Notes under the pieces: model-generated
Seen by the model: the letters and a program-made list of their open reading frames with translations, nothing else
Database searches by the model: none
What the model was told of the DNA's origin: nothing
Made by a program: the position numbers and the translations under genes
Origin: Patescibacteria group bacterium
GTDB lineage: Bacteria; Patescibacteriota; Minisyncoccia; Phycocordibacterales; UBA12079
Direction of reading: 5' to 3'
DNA: 41,577 nucleotides
Assembly (NCBI GenBank): GCA_018817595.1
Contig: JAHITU010000031.1
Span: forward strand, 1-41,577
In this document: positions 8,484-16,150 of the stretch, in pieces
Position numbering within the stretch: position 1 is the first letter of the stretch
How the letters are laid out: each line of letters begins with the position of its first letter

Positions 8484-8990
8484 ATGTTGAAAGTATTACA
8501 AAAAGGAGACGAGATATTAAATAAAGTAGCTAAAGAAATACCTTTAGCTGATATTTCTAATCCTAAAATACAGAATACTATTTCAGAGATGAAAGAGATT
8601 TTAAAAAACACTAGTGATGCTATTGCTTTAGCAGCCCCCCAAATAGGAGAATCAATTAGAATGTTCCTAATTTCAAAAAAAGCTTTCGGAGATGAAAACC
8701 GTGATGATTTAGTCTTTATCAATCCTATTATAATAAATACTTCAAAAGACAAATGTTGGGCAGAAGAAGGTTGCTTGAGTGTTCGTGGACTATACGGAGA
8801 AGTAGAAAGATTTAATAAAGCTACTATCAAAGCCTATGATGAGCATGGAAATTCTTTTACTTTTGGTGGCTCTGGCTTATTAGCTCAAGCTTTCCAACAC
8901 GAAACAGACCATTTGAATGGAATCCTATTTACTGAAAAAGCTATTAATATCAGAAAAGACGACACATATTTAGAGAAAAATAGTATTTAA
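8484..8990 (+). CDS. def: Peptide deformylase
   Basis: 168 aa. All three family motifs are present: ALAAPQIG (48-55; the usual first residue Gly is Ala), EEGCLS (94-99, with metal ligand C97) and QHETDH (138-143, with ligands H139 and H143 and catalytic E140). The enzyme removes the formyl group from nascent N-terminal methionine and pairs functionally with fmt about 0.9 kb downstream. The ATG at 8484 is chosen over one at 8451 because the family begins with the MLKVLQKGDEIL segment and a -10 box lies 6 nt upstream, so the mRNA is probably leaderless. The C-terminal 15 residues are variable. Confidence 0.95.
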   Translation: MLKVLQKGDEILNKVAKEIPLADISNPKIQNTISEMKEILKNTSDAIALAAPQIGESIRMFLISKKAFGDENRDDLVFINPIIINTSKDKCWAEEGCLSVRGLYGEVERFNKATIKAYDEHGNSFTFGGSGLLAQAFQHETDHLNGILFTEKAINIRKDDTYLEKNSI

Positions 8991-9000
8991 TATAAAAAAC

Positions 9001-9028
9001 AGCCGTCTGTGCATTACCACAGACGGCT
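9001..9028 (-). terminator. Terminator for the 58-aa gene pair (possibly bidirectional)
   Basis: Perfect 11-bp stem AGCCGTCTGTG / CACAGACGGCT with a 6-nt loop. On the minus strand it is followed by GTTTTTT, a good U tract, about 20 nt after the stop of the small minus-strand gene. It also lies 10 nt after def, where its plus-strand tail is poor. Confidence 0.75.
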
Positions 9029-9049
9029 TAATTGTTGTCATAAACACCT

Positions 9050-9226
9050 CTAAAATTTGAATTTCATTTTCTCGTTTCTAGCATCAATATCATGAATCAA
9101 CCATTTCAACTTATGGTTTAATCTTGAGAGAAATTCAATAAGCCAAAATCTTTTTTTAGAAATAAACTTCTCTTTATCTATTCCAGAATCTTGAATCCTT
9201 TTCAATAAAGTTTTCTTTTTCTTCAT
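9050..9226 (-). CDS. 58-aa basic protein, second gene of an overlapping pair
   Basis: 58 codons from ATG to TAG, beginning MKKKKTLLKRIQDSGIDKEK, rich in Lys and Arg with aromatic residues (KRFWLIEFLSRL). The charge pattern suggests an amphipathic, cytoplasmic, possibly nucleic-acid- or membrane-surface-binding peptide; no family is recognised. Its ATG overlaps the TGA of the upstream gene (ATGA), and GAGGGGG lies 4 nt before it inside that gene, so translation is likely coupled. The terminator at 9001-9028 closes the unit. Confidence 0.6.
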   Translation of the reverse strand: MKKKKTLLKRIQDSGIDKEKFISKKRFWLIEFLSRLNHKLKWLIHDIDARNEKMKFKF

Positions 9227-9399
9227 TGATCCCCCTCAAACTTTTCAGGAAAATATTCTTTCTCATTTTCAAGATAAGTTGGTATTTTTTGAGTTTCATT
9301 TGACCCTAAAAAAGCGAAAATGAGCAAAAAAATTACAATGATTAAAAAACATAAAGCAATCCAATCTGGGACTGAAAACATTTCACTAAAATAAAACAT
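9223..9399 (-). CDS. 58-aa single-pass membrane protein, first gene of an overlapping pair
   Basis: 58 codons from ATG to TGA. Residues 13-32 form one transmembrane helix; the C-terminal half is acidic and hydrophilic (NETQKIPTYLENEKEYFPEK). AAGGGGG lies 6 nt before the ATG and serves as a ribosome-binding site, unlike most core genes in the window. The protein is as long as its downstream neighbour, with which it overlaps by 4 nt. An acidic-tailed membrane peptide coupled to a basic soluble peptide of equal length suggests partners (inference). Confidence 0.6.
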   Translation of the reverse strand: MFYFSEMFSVPDWIALCFLIIVIFLLIFAFLGSNETQKIPTYLENEKEYFPEKFEGDQ

Positions 9400-9484
9400 A
9401 ATTACCCCCTTAAAATTACAAGAAATATTTAAAACTACTAACTGTCCTTATCATACAACATAAAAAAGAAAAAACAAAATTTAC

Positions 9485-9868
9485 TTATTTTATTATTATT
9501 TCCTCTAATTTTATATTTAATTTATTTGTAATTTTCTCTATTATTTCATAATAAGCCTTCCAGCCTTTCGTGTTTATTCCTTCCCCATAAAAAATAATTT
9601 CCGTTATTTTTTCTTGGATTAATTGATCTCTTACTAAAGGAAGAAGATTCTTGATATCTTCTTGCTTTAGTAACTTATCATAAAAAGGAATTAGTTCATT
9701 AGAATTAATAATCCCAAATTTTCCAGACAATATATAAAAGGGTAATTTATTATTTATTGAAATTTGTTCAACTTTTTTAATTCTATCACTTAAATAACGT
9801 TTTCGTGCTGGCATTAAAACTTCATTTTTGTCCTTATTTTTTGAACATATAGTTAAAATAACTTTCAT
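9485..9868 (-). CDS. DUF6884-like protein
   Basis: 127 aa. Features seen: an N-terminal hydrophobic strand ending in a cysteine (KVILTICSKNK), the segment LMPARKRYLSDRI, the core FYILSGKFGII, then IPFYDKLL and a late hydrophobic strand EIIFYGEG. The order C-S-x-K, P-A-R-x-x-Y, I-L-S-x-K-F-G matches DUF6884-type proteins, a small alpha/beta family of unproven role. The gene is divergent from fmt with 30 bp between start codons; TATAAT touches the ATG, so the precise start is less certain. Confidence 0.55.
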   Translation of the reverse strand: MKVILTICSKNKDKNEVLMPARKRYLSDRIKKVEQISINNKLPFYILSGKFGIINSNELIPFYDKLLKQEDIKNLLPLVRDQLIQEKITEIIFYGEGINTKGWKAYYEIIEKITNKLNIKLEEIIIK

Positions 9869-9898
9869 ATTATATTTTTATTATGTTAATATAAATAT
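9869..9898. promoter_or_regulatory. Divergent promoter region of fmt
   Basis: TAATAT at 9887-9892 lies 6 nt before the fmt ATG at 9899, the leaderless spacing seen at def. The AT-only region also contains TATAAT on the minus strand, adjacent to the ATG of the DUF6884-like gene. No Shine-Dalgarno sequence exists for either gene. Confidence 0.5.
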
Positions 9899-10762
9899 AT
9901 GACAAATAACCCAAAACCACAAATAGCATTTTTCGGTAGTCCTCAAATAGCCGTGGATATCTTAGAAGAATTAAAAAAAAGTAGAGGTGCTACCCCTACA
10001 GATTTGATGCCGAGCTTGATTGTTACTCAACCAGATCGCAAAGTTGGTAGAAAATTAATCATTACCCCACCCCCTGTTAAAGTTTGGGCAGATGAAAATA
10101 ACATTCCTACGCTCCAGCCAGAAAAATTAAATGAGAATTTTTTAAAGCAATTAAAAAAACAAAATTGGGATTTATTTATAGTGGTTGCTTATGGAAATAT
10201 CATTCCTCAGTCTGTTTTAGATTTACCTAAAAAAGGTACCTTAAATGTTCACCCTTCTTTATTACCTAAATACAGAGGAGCCACTCCAATTCACAGTCCA
10301 ATCCTGCGAGGTGATAAAGAAACAGGTGTTACGATTATACTTTTGGATGAAAAAATGGATCATGGACCGATTATAAATCAAGAAATCTACTCACTTTGGG
10401 AAAACTCCATTTCAGAAATACCAACAGAAAGCCAACTTGAAAAAACCTTAGCAAAAATAGGAGGGAGGTTATTAACAGAAACCATTCCTCTTTGGTTAGG
10501 AGGTGATATTAGTCCTCAAGACCAAGACCACTCCAAGGCCACTTTTTGTGATAAATTAAAATCCGAAGATGCTCTTATAGATTTAACCGAAGACCCTCAA
10601 AAGAATTTCTTAAAAATCCAAGCATTTGATAAATGGCCCAAAGCTCATTATTTTGAAAATGAAAAAAGAATTCTAATCAAAAAAGCCTGTTTAGAAAACA
10701 ACAAATTAATCCTAGAAAAAATCCTCCCAGAAGGCGGTTCTGAAATAACTTTAGGTAATTAA
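9899..10762 (+). CDS. fmt: Methionyl-tRNA formyltransferase
   Basis: 287 aa, slightly shorter than the usual 310. The N-terminal Rossmann-like formyl-transferase domain contains FFGSPQIAVDILEEL, then LNVHPSLLPKYRGATPIHSP with catalytic N116 and H118, and LLDEKMDHGPI with D154. The C-terminal OB-like domain (about 200-287) is short and truncated relative to E. coli. It formylates Met-tRNA(fMet) using 10-formyltetrahydrofolate, and with def completes the formylmethionine cycle. The start is supported by the -10 box 6 nt upstream. Confidence 0.93.
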   Translation: MTNNPKPQIAFFGSPQIAVDILEELKKSRGATPTDLMPSLIVTQPDRKVGRKLIITPPPVKVWADENNIPTLQPEKLNENFLKQLKKQNWDLFIVVAYGNIIPQSVLDLPKKGTLNVHPSLLPKYRGATPIHSPILRGDKETGVTIILLDEKMDHGPIINQEIYSLWENSISEIPTESQLEKTLAKIGGRLLTETIPLWLGGDISPQDQDHSKATFCDKLKSEDALIDLTEDPQKNFLKIQAFDKWPKAHYFENEKRILIKKACLENNKLILEKILPEGGSEITLGN

Positions 10763-10764
10763 CC

Positions 10765-10809
10765 AAAAAACTATCCATAGGGTATCGATACCTTATAGAT
10801 AGTTTTTTT
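10765..10809 (+). terminator. fmt terminator
   Basis: A long hairpin starts 3 nt after the TAA: outer arms AAAAAACTATC / GATAGTTTTTT and an inner near-palindrome GGTATCGATACC, with one unpaired base on each side. It ends in seven T on the plus strand; the A run on the other side could serve the minus strand. Confidence 0.8.
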
Positions 10810-10834
10810 GTTAACCTAATTTTTTTAATAACCT

Positions 10835-11113
10835 TTATTCTAAAGTTCTTAAGAACTTTAGAATTTCTTTTCCGTTTTTAGTTAATTTATGTCTTACTGA
10901 ATGATTATCGTATCTTTTAATAACTAACCCTGCCACAGCTAAACTCTTGATATGATGAGCTATCGTCTTGAAATTTACTTCTAATTCATCAGAAATATCA
11001 AAAACGGATAATTCTGGTTCTTTTTTTAATAATTCTATTATCTGTATCCTTCTGTGATTAGAAAAACCTTTTACTAATCTTTCTAATTGTTTATAAGTTT
11101 TTTTCTTATCCAT
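10835..11113 (-). CDS. ArsR-like winged-helix transcriptional regulator
   Basis: 92 aa from the ATG at 11113. That start is preferred to upstream in-frame options because TATAAT lies 7 nt before it and the palindromic operator is further upstream. Residues 8-85 follow the ArsR/HTH_20 pattern: LVKGFSNHRRIQIIELL, then ELSVFDISDELEVNFKTIAH with the following HIKSLAVAGLV (recognition helix) and a basic wing IKRYDNHSVRHKLT. No metal-binding cysteine is present, so it is not a classical metal sensor. A 36-bp perfect palindrome lies just upstream of the -10 box and a related 28-bp one overlaps its last codons, suggesting autoregulation. The DUF2779 gene upstream could be a co-regulated partner. Confidence 0.8.
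   Translation of the reverse strand: MDKKKTYKQLERLVKGFSNHRRIQIIELLKKEPELSVFDISDELEVNFKTIAHHIKSLAVAGLVIKRYDNHSVRHKLTKNGKEILKFLRTLE
10837..10864. promoter_or_regulatory. 28-bp perfect palindrome in the 3' end of the ArsR-like gene
   Basis: Centred on TTCTTAAGAA, with core CTAAAGTTCT / AGAACTTTAG. It encodes the last seven residues and part of the stop codon. The 22-bp core is identical to the centre of the upstream palindrome at 11132-11167. Confidence 0.7.
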
Positions 11114-11131
11114 ACCATAAATTATAACATA

Positions 11132-11167
11132 TTGAATGCTAAAGTTCTTAAGAACTTTAGCATTCAA
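11132..11167. promoter_or_regulatory. 36-bp perfect palindrome: probable operator
   Basis: Arms TTGAATGCTAAAGTTCTT / AAGAACTTTAGCATTCAA. It spans the expected -35 region of the leaderless ArsR-like promoter (-10 box at 11121-11126). Its 22-bp centre is repeated exactly at 10840-10861. An alternative reading is a terminator hairpin for the upstream DUF2779 gene, but no U tract follows. Confidence 0.65.
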
Positions 11168-11195
11168 ATAATATAAAACCAAAAATATAAGGACT

Positions 11196-12680
11196 TTATA
11201 GCTTATTAATTACCTCAAAGATTTTAACCATAGCCCAAGTATCTAATTCGCAATATTTAAGTAAAGCTTTTCTTAATTCCTCAAATCTTTCCTTATCTTT
11301 AGTATTTAACATTTCTTCCCAAGCTGACATTGCCATAGTTCCATCCTGCACTTCTAATTCTTTATACGAAAGTTCTGGCACCAAGACAGGTAAAACTTTT
11401 TTAATCGAAGCTGAACCTTTGAATTCAGGCATTAAGTAATCCTTCTTAAAAATCTTCATCAAATCATAAACTCGGTCATTTACATTCAAAAAGAATTTTT
11501 CATATTCAGGATGTAATTTTCCTAATTCTATATTCCGAGTTTTTTCAAAAGGCTCATACCAAACCAACACAGAACCTCTCGGTCCAATATTTTCACTCAA
11601 AGACTTAACTAACCCTTTGGTGGAACTTTCTAAATCGTTGGCTAAATATTCGTAATGCTCCACTTCCTCTAGTGGAGTATCTTTTTCTCTCATCACATGA
11701 AGAGAATATTGAAACAAAATTTGTGAATTAGGATTGTAACCATCTAACAACGGAATGGGCTTCAAAAGAGTTTCGTAATCCAAGAAATATAGTGGATATT
11801 CTAATTTTTCCAAAGTCTCTCTAATACTAGATACATCAATCATTGGTCTTCCAATTTTTTGTAATTGCACCTTTATTTTTTGTGGTTCGGTCAAAGCAAA
11901 ATCTTCTGGAATATCTTTGGGATCATATATATTATCATCAATCAGTTCTCTTAATTTTTTACCCCTTAAAATATGAGCTGTTGAATATTCAGGTACTTGA
12001 GGATTAAATTGAGCAAAACAATCGCATCTTTGCCCTGCAGATTGATAAAGACAATTACAGGAAGTAATTTTTAAATCATCTTTTTTTAATAATTCTAAAG
12101 CTGAATCAACCTGATATTTAACCTCTTCAGAAACTTCTTCTATTCTTTTAGAAACTTCTTCAAAAATAAATAATTTTGATAAATCTAATTCTCCTTGTCT
12201 AACATAGTCTCGGTTTAAATGAGTGATATAACAATTCCCTATTTCCACTCCACATTCCTCTAATGTCATTTTCTGAAAAGCAATATCCTTGATGTGATTA
12301 TGCATCAAATCAGTTTTTATTTCAGAACTAGATTTAACTTCATACAAATCCCATTTCCCGGATTCATCGTTAAATTTGAAGACATCGGCTTTTAAAAACA
12401 AACCTCTGTCCGATTTAAAAGTAGCTTGAAAAATAGTACCCTTTTTCACTAACTCGTCTTGAGTTTTCTTAACCAAAATATCATCATCTACATCATCTAA
12501 AAAAACACCAGAAGGAAACATTTCTTGCACTTTATTTTCTACATCATAACCATCTTGTATTAATTTTTTAAAAAAATCGGTAATTTCACCCCCTGTAAAT
12601 TCTTCTGGTTTTTTCTTTTCCAACCAGAAACTCTCAGGGCAAATTAAATATTTTTTAAAATCTGTTTTAGTTAATTTCAT
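11196..12680 (-). CDS. DUF2779 protein: Fe-S PD-(D/E)XK nuclease plus DEDD-type exonuclease-like domain
   Basis: 494 aa. The N-terminal half resembles Cas4/AddB-type iron-sulfur nucleases: C14 in YLICPESFWL, a PD-(D/E)XK core (FLKADVFKF, then WDLYEVKSSSEIK near 115-125), and a cysteine cluster CNCLYQSAGQRCDC at about 206-219 that would complete a 4Fe-4S site with C14. The C-terminal half (about 295-490) is DUF2779: YFLDYETLL supplies DxE, LVWYEPFEKTRN follows, and KYCELDTWAM supplies the last Asp, as in DEDD RNase-H-fold exonucleases. TATAAT lies 7 nt before the ATG (leaderless type). A role in DNA processing, repair or defence is likely but unproven. Confidence 0.8.
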   Translation of the reverse strand: MKLTKTDFKKYLICPESFWLEKKKPEEFTGGEITDFFKKLIQDGYDVENKVQEMFPSGVFLDDVDDDILVKKTQDELVKKGTIFQATFKSDRGLFLKADVFKFNDESGKWDLYEVKSSSEIKTDLMHNHIKDIAFQKMTLEECGVEIGNCYITHLNRDYVRQGELDLSKLFIFEEVSKRIEEVSEEVKYQVDSALELLKKDDLKITSCNCLYQSAGQRCDCFAQFNPQVPEYSTAHILRGKKLRELIDDNIYDPKDIPEDFALTEPQKIKVQLQKIGRPMIDVSSIRETLEKLEYPLYFLDYETLLKPIPLLDGYNPNSQILFQYSLHVMREKDTPLEEVEHYEYLANDLESSTKGLVKSLSENIGPRGSVLVWYEPFEKTRNIELGKLHPEYEKFFLNVNDRVYDLMKIFKKDYLMPEFKGSASIKKVLPVLVPELSYKELEVQDGTMAMSAWEEMLNTKDKERFEELRKALLKYCELDTWAMVKIFEVINKL

Positions 12681-12734
12681 TCTTGTAATTATATCCTATC
12701 TAATATCTAAAACAAATTTTTCAGACATCATTAA

Positions 12735-12764
12735 AAACGGGCGAGGCTAAAGCCTCGCCCGTTT
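12735..12764 (-). terminator. rpoD terminator
   Basis: Perfect 13-bp stem AAACGGGCGAGGC / GCCTCGCCCGTTT with a 4-nt loop and five T on the minus strand, about 50 nt after the rpoD stop. The stem core is the same as in the gyrA terminator. Confidence 0.85.
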
Positions 12765-12817
12765 CCACTCTCTACATTCTACCTCCTACCCTCTACTTTC
12801 CACATTCTACTATCCAT

Positions 12818-14113
12818 TTAAAAATCAAAGTTCCTCAATCTATCCACCTTATCTGATTGACGGATTTTTTCATGCGCTTTGGCTTCAATTTGTCTAATTC
12901 TTTCACGAGTTACTCCGAATTCTTTTCCTACTTCTTCCAAGGTGTGATTGATTCCATCTTCAATTCCTGACCTCATTTCCAAAATCTTTCTTTCCTTTTG
13001 AGTTAAATCACTCAAGATATCTTTAATTTGATCAACTAAAATTCTCTTTGAGGATTCTTGTTCAGGAGAAATAATAGTTTCATCTTCTACAAAGTTTTCC
13101 AAAGTAGACTTTCCATCACTGTCTTCTCCTCCCACAGGAGATTCCAAAGAAACAATTCTTCTATCAATTCTAAAAATGTTGTAAACTTTATCCAAAGGCA
13201 AATCCATTTCTACAGAAATTTCTTCTGGTGTAGGATTTCTTCCTAAATCTTGGGAAAGCTTTCTTGAAACTTGTTTATATTTAGCAATAGTTTCTACCAT
13301 ATGCACCGGAATTCTAATAGTTCTGGATTGATCAGCTAAAGCACGAGTAATAGCTTGGCGAATCCACCAAGTAGCATAAGTTGAAAACTTAAAACCTTTT
13401 GTGTGGTCAAACTTATCAACCGCCTTAAACAAACCTAATGAACCTTCTTGGATTAAATCCAGCAAAGTTAAATCAGGGCTTCTACCTGTATATTTTTTAG
13501 CAATAGAAACCACCAATCTAAGGTTAGCCCGAGCTAGCAAGTTCTTTGCCTCCTCATCCCCAACGGCAATTCTTTTAGCTAATTCGATTTCTTGAGATTG
13601 TGTTAAAAGTTCATATTGTCCAATTTCTTTTAGATAAATTTGAATAGAATCAAAAGAACGGCCATAATTTGGAATTTTTGGTAGTTTCAACTCTGAATCA
13701 GCTTGCAACATTCCTCCTGATTCCAAAACATCAATACCTGCAGATTCAAGTTGTTCATATAAATCCTCCAAAAAGGGAATATCATCTTCAACCTGAGGAA
13801 AAGCCCTTAAAATAGTATCATGAGTAATAAAGCCCATCTCTTTTCCTTTCTTTAATAGTTCTAGCCTTTTTTTGTTTTTTTGAACAATAGTCATCTTTGC
13901 AAAAACTTCTTTAGGTGCTTTTTTACTACCTTTTGTAGTAACTTTTTTAGGAGCTTTAGACTTAGTAGACTTTATAGCTTTTTTAACAACCTTAACTTTA
14001 TCTTTAGGTTTCTTTACTAGCTTTTTTTTAGAAGACACAGCTTTAATCACGGCTTTCTTTCCAGAAGCCTTTTTAGTAGCTGTTATTTTTTTGTTGGTTT
14101 TTTTATTTACCAT
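12818..14113 (-). CDS. rpoD: RNA polymerase primary sigma factor (sigma-70)
   Basis: 431 aa. Residues 1-70 are an unusual Lys/Ala/Thr/Ser tail resembling histone-H1 tails. A region-1.1-like segment (about 75-135, [14 protein letters not shown]) follows. Region 1.2/2 contains [49 protein letters not shown] and [20 protein letters not shown] (-10 recognition and melting). Region 3 contains [14 protein letters not shown], and region 4 contains [20 protein letters not shown] followed by [15 protein letters not shown] (-35 recognition helix). It directs RNA polymerase to the TTGACA/TATAAT promoters seen here. TAAAAT lies 6 nt before the ATG, so it too may be leaderless. rpoD follows dnaG, the common dnaG-rpoD order. 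Confidence 0.95.
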   Translation of the reverse strand: MVNKKTNKKITATKKASGKKAVIKAVSSKKKLVKKPKDKVKVVKKAIKSTKSKAPKKVTTKGSKKAPKEVFAKMTIVQKNKKRLELLKKGKEMGFITHDTILRAFPQVEDDIPFLEDLYEQLESAGIDVLESGGMLQADSELKLPKIPNYGRSFDSIQIYLKEIGQYELLTQSQEIELAKRIAVGDEEAKNLLARANLRLVVSIAKKYTGRSPDLTLLDLIQEGSLGLFKAVDKFDHTKGFKFSTYATWWIRQAITRALADQSRTIRIPVHMVETIAKYKQVSRKLSQDLGRNPTPEEISVEMDLPLDKVYNIFRIDRRIVSLESPVGGEDSDGKSTLENFVEDETIISPEQESSKRILVDQIKDILSDLTQKERKILEMRSGIEDGINHTLEEVGKEFGVTRERIRQIEAKAHEKIRQSDKVDRLRNFDF

Positions 14114-14186
14114 TCCACTATTTTACTTTAATTAATAAATTAATTATATTTTAAATCATTCTTAATTTGTTTAATTGTTTCATTTT

Positions 14187-14219
14187 CCCGCCTCCTCGGC
14201 GGGTCGCCGATGAGGCGAC
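14187..14219 (-). repeat. Tandem GC-rich hairpins between dnaG and rpoD
   Basis: CCCGCC-TCCTC-GGCGGG (14187-14203) is followed directly, with one shared base, by GTCGCC-GATGA-GGCGAC (14203-14219). They stand out sharply against AT-only surroundings. They may partly terminate or stabilise the dnaG-rpoD transcript; on the minus strand the following run is AAAATG rather than T, so a terminator is not clear. Confidence 0.6.
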
Positions 14220-14246
14220 TTCTTTTTTATAATTATTAATAAATTT

Positions 14247-16025
14247 TTAATTTTTTAATTTATCTTTTTGTTTTAGACAATCACTATATTCTTTCATTTT
14301 TTGTTCTAATATCTCTTCATTTCCTGAAATTTGATTTTCCTTAATTTCTACAATTAATTTTTCAATTTTTTCTTCTAATAAAACTATCTCTAGATTTAAA
14401 AATAATTCTGCTATTTTTAACCTTAAATCATTTTTTAAATCTTCAAAATCATCTCCAAACTCTTGATAAAAGATTTCGACTTCAAAAATTATTTCATTCT
14501 TAATTTTTTCAGGTAGTTTTAATATTTTTTGAAAAATATCATCTCCTGCAATTTTTATGAAATTATCTCCAAATTCTTTTAAATCTAAAATAGAATTCTT
14601 ACTTTCCTTCTGCCAACAATATAATCCTGACAATTGTCTTATAATATTATTCTTTCTATCAGATTTTCCAGACAAATTAGATTCATTTTTTACGATTAGT
14701 TCATCAATCATTTCATTACTGGTGTATTTCAGATTTTCTGGTAATTCTACCTTTATTTTACGCAATTCAGTCCAAATAGCTTTCACTGGGATATCTAATT
14801 TATTAGATATGTCTTGAACAAAATCGGCCTTTTCTATTTCTGATTTTACCAAAGAAATAAAAGGTAAAACTTTTGTCTGAACTTCCTTACCTAATTTTCT
14901 TTTATCTTTTACTTCATCTCTTAATTTATCGAAATAGAAATCAATGATATGTTTAGCTTTTTTTATTCCATCCTTCCACTGTCCTTTATCTCTTAAAATA
15001 AGATCTGCTGGATCCATTCCATCAACTATTTTTACTAACCGCACATCCATATCATTCATTAATGCCAATTTAGATGCCTTACAAGCTGAATTAAACCCAG
15101 CTTCATCTCCATCAAAGGCAATCACTATTTTATCTGAAAATCTTTTTAATAAATTAATATGACCTTCTGTTAAAGCTGTTCCTGAACTAGCCACTGTATT
15201 AGTATAGCCAGCCTGATGACTCATCAATAAATCCATTTGACCCTCTACTAGAATAGAAAAATCTGATTTTCTTATAGTATTCTTGGCAAAATTATATGCA
15301 TAAAGAATATTGGATTTACTAAACAAAATAGTTTCTGGGCTGTTCAAATACTTAGCTGTATCCTTATTTTCTTCTCCTTTCTCAACTTCAAACAATCGTC
15401 CTGAAAAAGCCACTGGTCTGTCGGAATTATCAAACAAAGGAAAAATTATTCTCGATCTAAATCTGTCATAATAACCACCACCCTGTGTTTTCTTTTTTAT
15501 TAATCCAGCCTTTTCTATTTCAGTATCCATATATCCGTTTGATTTTAGGTGACTATAAAGAGATTCCCATTCATTTAAGGCAAAACCTAAACGAAATTGT
15601 TTTATAATTTTTTCTTCTAAACCTCTTTCTTTTAAATAATCTAATGCTTCCTTATTTTCCCATAAATTATTTTCAAAAAAAGTAGTAGTTTTTTCTAAAA
15701 CATTATAAATTCTATTTTTTTCGCTTACTTTTTCAGGGTTTTCCTTTACTAATTCAACCCCTGCTTTTTCTGCTAAAATTTTTAAAGAACCTTTAAAATC
15801 AACTCCTTCATATTTTTCCACAAAAGTAAAAATATCTCCACCTTCACCACAACCAAAACATTTGAATGTTCCTCTGTCAGGAGAAATAAAAAACGATGGT
15901 GTTTTTTCGTTATGAAAAGGACAACACGCTTTAAAATTCATCCCCGCTTTTTCTACTTTTATATACGAACTAACAACATCAACAATATTTAATTTCTCTT
16001 TTATTTGTTCAATATTGTTAGACAT
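14247..16025 (-). CDS. dnaG: DNA primase
   Basis: 592 aa. CHC2 zinc finger at residues 35-59 (C35, H38, C56, C59 in CPFHNEKTPSFFISPDRG and FKCFGCGEGGD). The DnaG catalytic core follows, with YYDRFRSRIIFPLFD near 185-199. The TOPRIM domain has ILVEGQMDLLMSHQAGY with E261 and VIAFDGDEAG with D305/D307. The C-terminal region beyond 430 is helical and charged and probably carries the helicase-binding domain. It makes RNA primers for replication. It lies upstream of rpoD and downstream of rpoC on the same strand. Confidence 0.95.
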   Translation of the reverse strand: MSNNIEQIKEKLNIVDVVSSYIKVEKAGMNFKACCPFHNEKTPSFFISPDRGTFKCFGCGEGGDIFTFVEKYEGVDFKGSLKILAEKAGVELVKENPEKVSEKNRIYNVLEKTTTFFENNLWENKEALDYLKERGLEEKIIKQFRLGFALNEWESLYSHLKSNGYMDTEIEKAGLIKKKTQGGGYYDRFRSRIIFPLFDNSDRPVAFSGRLFEVEKGEENKDTAKYLNSPETILFSKSNILYAYNFAKNTIRKSDFSILVEGQMDLLMSHQAGYTNTVASSGTALTEGHINLLKRFSDKIVIAFDGDEAGFNSACKASKLALMNDMDVRLVKIVDGMDPADLILRDKGQWKDGIKKAKHIIDFYFDKLRDEVKDKRKLGKEVQTKVLPFISLVKSEIEKADFVQDISNKLDIPVKAIWTELRKIKVELPENLKYTSNEMIDELIVKNESNLSGKSDRKNNIIRQLSGLYCWQKESKNSILDLKEFGDNFIKIAGDDIFQKILKLPEKIKNEIIFEVEIFYQEFGDDFEDLKNDLRLKIAELFLNLEIVLLEEKIEKLIVEIKENQISGNEEILEQKMKEYSDCLKQKDKLKN

Positions 16026-16029
16026 AATA

Positions 16030-16150
16030 GTTAGTTAAAAGTTTATAAAGTTAAAAGTTTAAAGTTAAAATTTAAATTTGAGAATTTGCAAAGCAAATTC
16101 TTTACTTTATGAACCTGCCTGCGGCAGGCAGGCTTTATGAACTTTTAACT
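16030..16150 (-). repeat. Inverted-repeat spacer block that encodes the end of rpoC
   Basis: Repeated AGTTAAAAGTTT units on one side and ACTTTATGAAC, ACTTTTAACTTTTGACTT units on the other enclose a hairpin GAATTTGCAAAGCAAATTC and the 19-nt palindrome CCTGCCTGCGGCAGGCAGG (16114-16132). The block extends into rpoC: its terminal units supply the last residues and the stop codon. Confidence 0.7.
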
